Positions 63,469 through 64,000 of a stretch of DNA of 64,000 nucleotides are shown one piece after another; the stretch's first letter is position 1, and each line of letters begins with the position of its first letter. Source of the DNA: UBA6183 sp943372215 (lineage in GTDB: Bacteria; Bacteroidota; Bacteroidia; UKL13-3); the NCBI GenBank assembly GCA_943372215.1, contig CALRXU020000003.1, forward strand, positions 186,001 to 250,000. The letters are read 5' to 3'. Made by a program: the position numbers and the translations under genes. Below the pieces are notes generated by a model that was not told where the DNA came from, made no database searches, and saw only the letters and a list, made by a program, of their open reading frames with translations.

Positions 63469-63505
63469 AGTCCACGCGCATTTCCGAATGCGTGTGTTAA
63501 ACAAC
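63469..63505. repeat. Palindromic intergenic repeat, copy 2
   Basis: CAGTCCACGCGCATTTCC, GAATGCGTGTGTTAAACAAC: the same core as at 62033. A degenerate third copy (CCACGCACATTTCAATGC) lies just before it at 63430-63447. Confidence 0.65.
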
Positions 63506-63516
63506 TAAACTTACCC

Positions 63517-63615
63517 TTCGTAGTCCGTAGGACGGCAAGGCGTGAAAAAATGCCAACGATTTGGCATTTTAGCCTTGAGCGTGACCGTGGGGCTGCCTTC
63601 CCCAAGGACTACGAA
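63517..63615. repeat. 99-bp structured repeat, copy 1
   Basis: Terminal inverted repeats TTCGTAGTCC / GGACTACGAA are perfect. Inside are nested stems CAAGGC/GCCTTG and AAATGCCAA/TTGGCATTT with loop CGA-T. The 171-bp spaced second copy is nearly the same, which argues for a structured element rather than chance. Confidence 0.8.
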
Positions 63616-63660
63616 AGCTCGTATCAGCTAATTTCAGTCCTCACGGTAAGCATAAAATAA

Positions 63661-63689
63661 AAAGCTTCACCGTATTAAGGTAAAGCTTT
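63661..63689 (-). terminator. Terminator-like hairpin between the structured repeats
   Basis: AAAGCTT-C-ACC pairs with GGT-A-AAGCTTT around GTATTAA. The A-run to its left gives a U-run for minus-strand RNA. Confidence 0.55.
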
Positions 63690-63787
63690 CGTAGTCCGTA
63701 GGACGGCAAGGCGTGAAGAAATGCCAACGATTTGGCATTTTAGCCTTGAGCGTGACTGCAGGGCTGGCCTTCCCCTAGGACTACAAA
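63688..63787. repeat. 100-bp structured repeat, copy 2
   Basis: Same internal hairpins as copy 1. The right end GGACTACAAA has one change from the perfect inverted repeat, and CTACAAACGC recurs inverted at 63861-63870. Confidence 0.8.
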
Positions 63788-63824
63788 CGCTAGATAAATT
63801 AAATTCATTGGTAAATTTCGGGCA

Positions 63825-63856
63825 TAAAAAAAGTTTCACTCTTTTGAAGTGAAACT
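63825..63856 (-). terminator. Minus-strand intrinsic terminator
   Basis: Perfect 9-bp stem AGTTTCACT / AGTGAAACT with loop CTTTTGA. The A-run at 63825-63832 is a U-run on the minus strand. A transcript from beyond the right edge probably ends here. Confidence 0.65.
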
Positions 63857-64000
63857 CTCTGCGTTTGTAGAACTAACCAGTAAAAAGTCGAACTTTATAG
63901 AACACCTTAAAATGGTAAAATAGTACCTAAAACCCACTTTTCAAATCTAATAAATATTCTTCAAGCAACGTGCTTTTTCGTTATATGAACAAAAACAACA

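Larger units (their letters stand above)
63397..64000. other. Gene-free, repeat-dense end of the window
   Basis: About 600 bp without a credible gene. It contains the second copy of the 62033 repeat (63469-63505), two 99-100-bp structured repeats, two minus-strand terminator-like hairpins, and AT-rich sequence from 63871 to the edge in which I see nothing further. Confidence 0.6.

Noticed and set aside
63445..63660. Short frames in the terminal repeats
   Set aside because: They read through palindromic repeats (the same R-A-F-P-N-x-C-V-K-Q string arises from each copy of the 62033 repeat) and have no coding character.
63517..63787. Possible integron attC array or CRISPR
   Set aside because: The two elements are palindromic and evenly spaced, but I cannot place paired attC core sites, no integrase or cas gene is in the window, and two 99-bp copies do not make a CRISPR array.

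Overview
The window is chromosomal DNA from a member of the Bacteroidota. The evidence is low GC content, C-terminal type IX secretion (T9SS) sorting signals on very large surface proteins, -7 boxes of the TAnnTTTG type, a MenE-type ligase of about 360 residues, a Bacteroidota-type DUF2795 protein, and very large Rhs/YD-repeat proteins of the kind seen in Cytophagales and Chitinophagales relatives. I cannot name the genus.

Layout. (1) 1-2327: the 3' part of a repetitive T9SS surface protein. (2) 2328-5992, minus strand: a TPR protein and a two-component system made of a TPR histidine kinase and an OmpR-type regulator. (3) 6174-10693, plus strand: a compact biosynthetic operon of UbiA-like prenyltransferase, type III polyketide synthase, SAM methyltransferase, FAD oxidoreductase and SDR protein, which probably makes a modified phenolic lipid or meroterpenoid. 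(4) 11048-15027: a degenerate Fic protein fused to an HTH domain, DUF2795, MenE-like ligase, DUF456, TrmB and tRNA-Arg(CCT). (5) 15252-25493, minus strand: a 3413-residue beta-helix T9SS protein. (6) 25897-57020, minus strand: a 31-kb polymorphic-toxin locus. (7) 57232-64000: an SGNH hydrolase, an OmpR-like regulator with an altered receiver, several hypothetical genes, an orphan antitoxin, and an intergenic region dense in palindromic repeats.

The toxin locus is the most striking part. Nine minus-strand genes are packed with gaps of 12 bp or less, or overlaps, from 57020 to 29451: an outer-membrane protein, a secreted TANFOR-like protein, an OmpH/Skp-like chaperone, a lipoprotein, an SpvB-like 1879-residue protein, a 671-residue secreted protein, a LolA-like 237-residue protein, a 4708-residue Rhs protein with a large BNR/Ycf48-like propeller inserted in its Rhs region, and a small TPR protein that is the likely immunity protein. 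Downstream lie two further toxin/immunity modules whose toxin parts have no start of their own. One is an Rhs-core tip with a Hint domain and an HNH-type nuclease; it repeats 423 bp of the giant gene almost exactly and is followed by an immunity candidate. The other is a headless toxin tail whose stop overlaps the start of a leucine-rich-repeat gene. Short dispersed repeats sit behind the first and last modules. I read this as one expressed toxin, its dedicated export and encapsulation genes, and a store of silent toxin tips that could be swapped in by recombination. The functions are inferred from sequence only.
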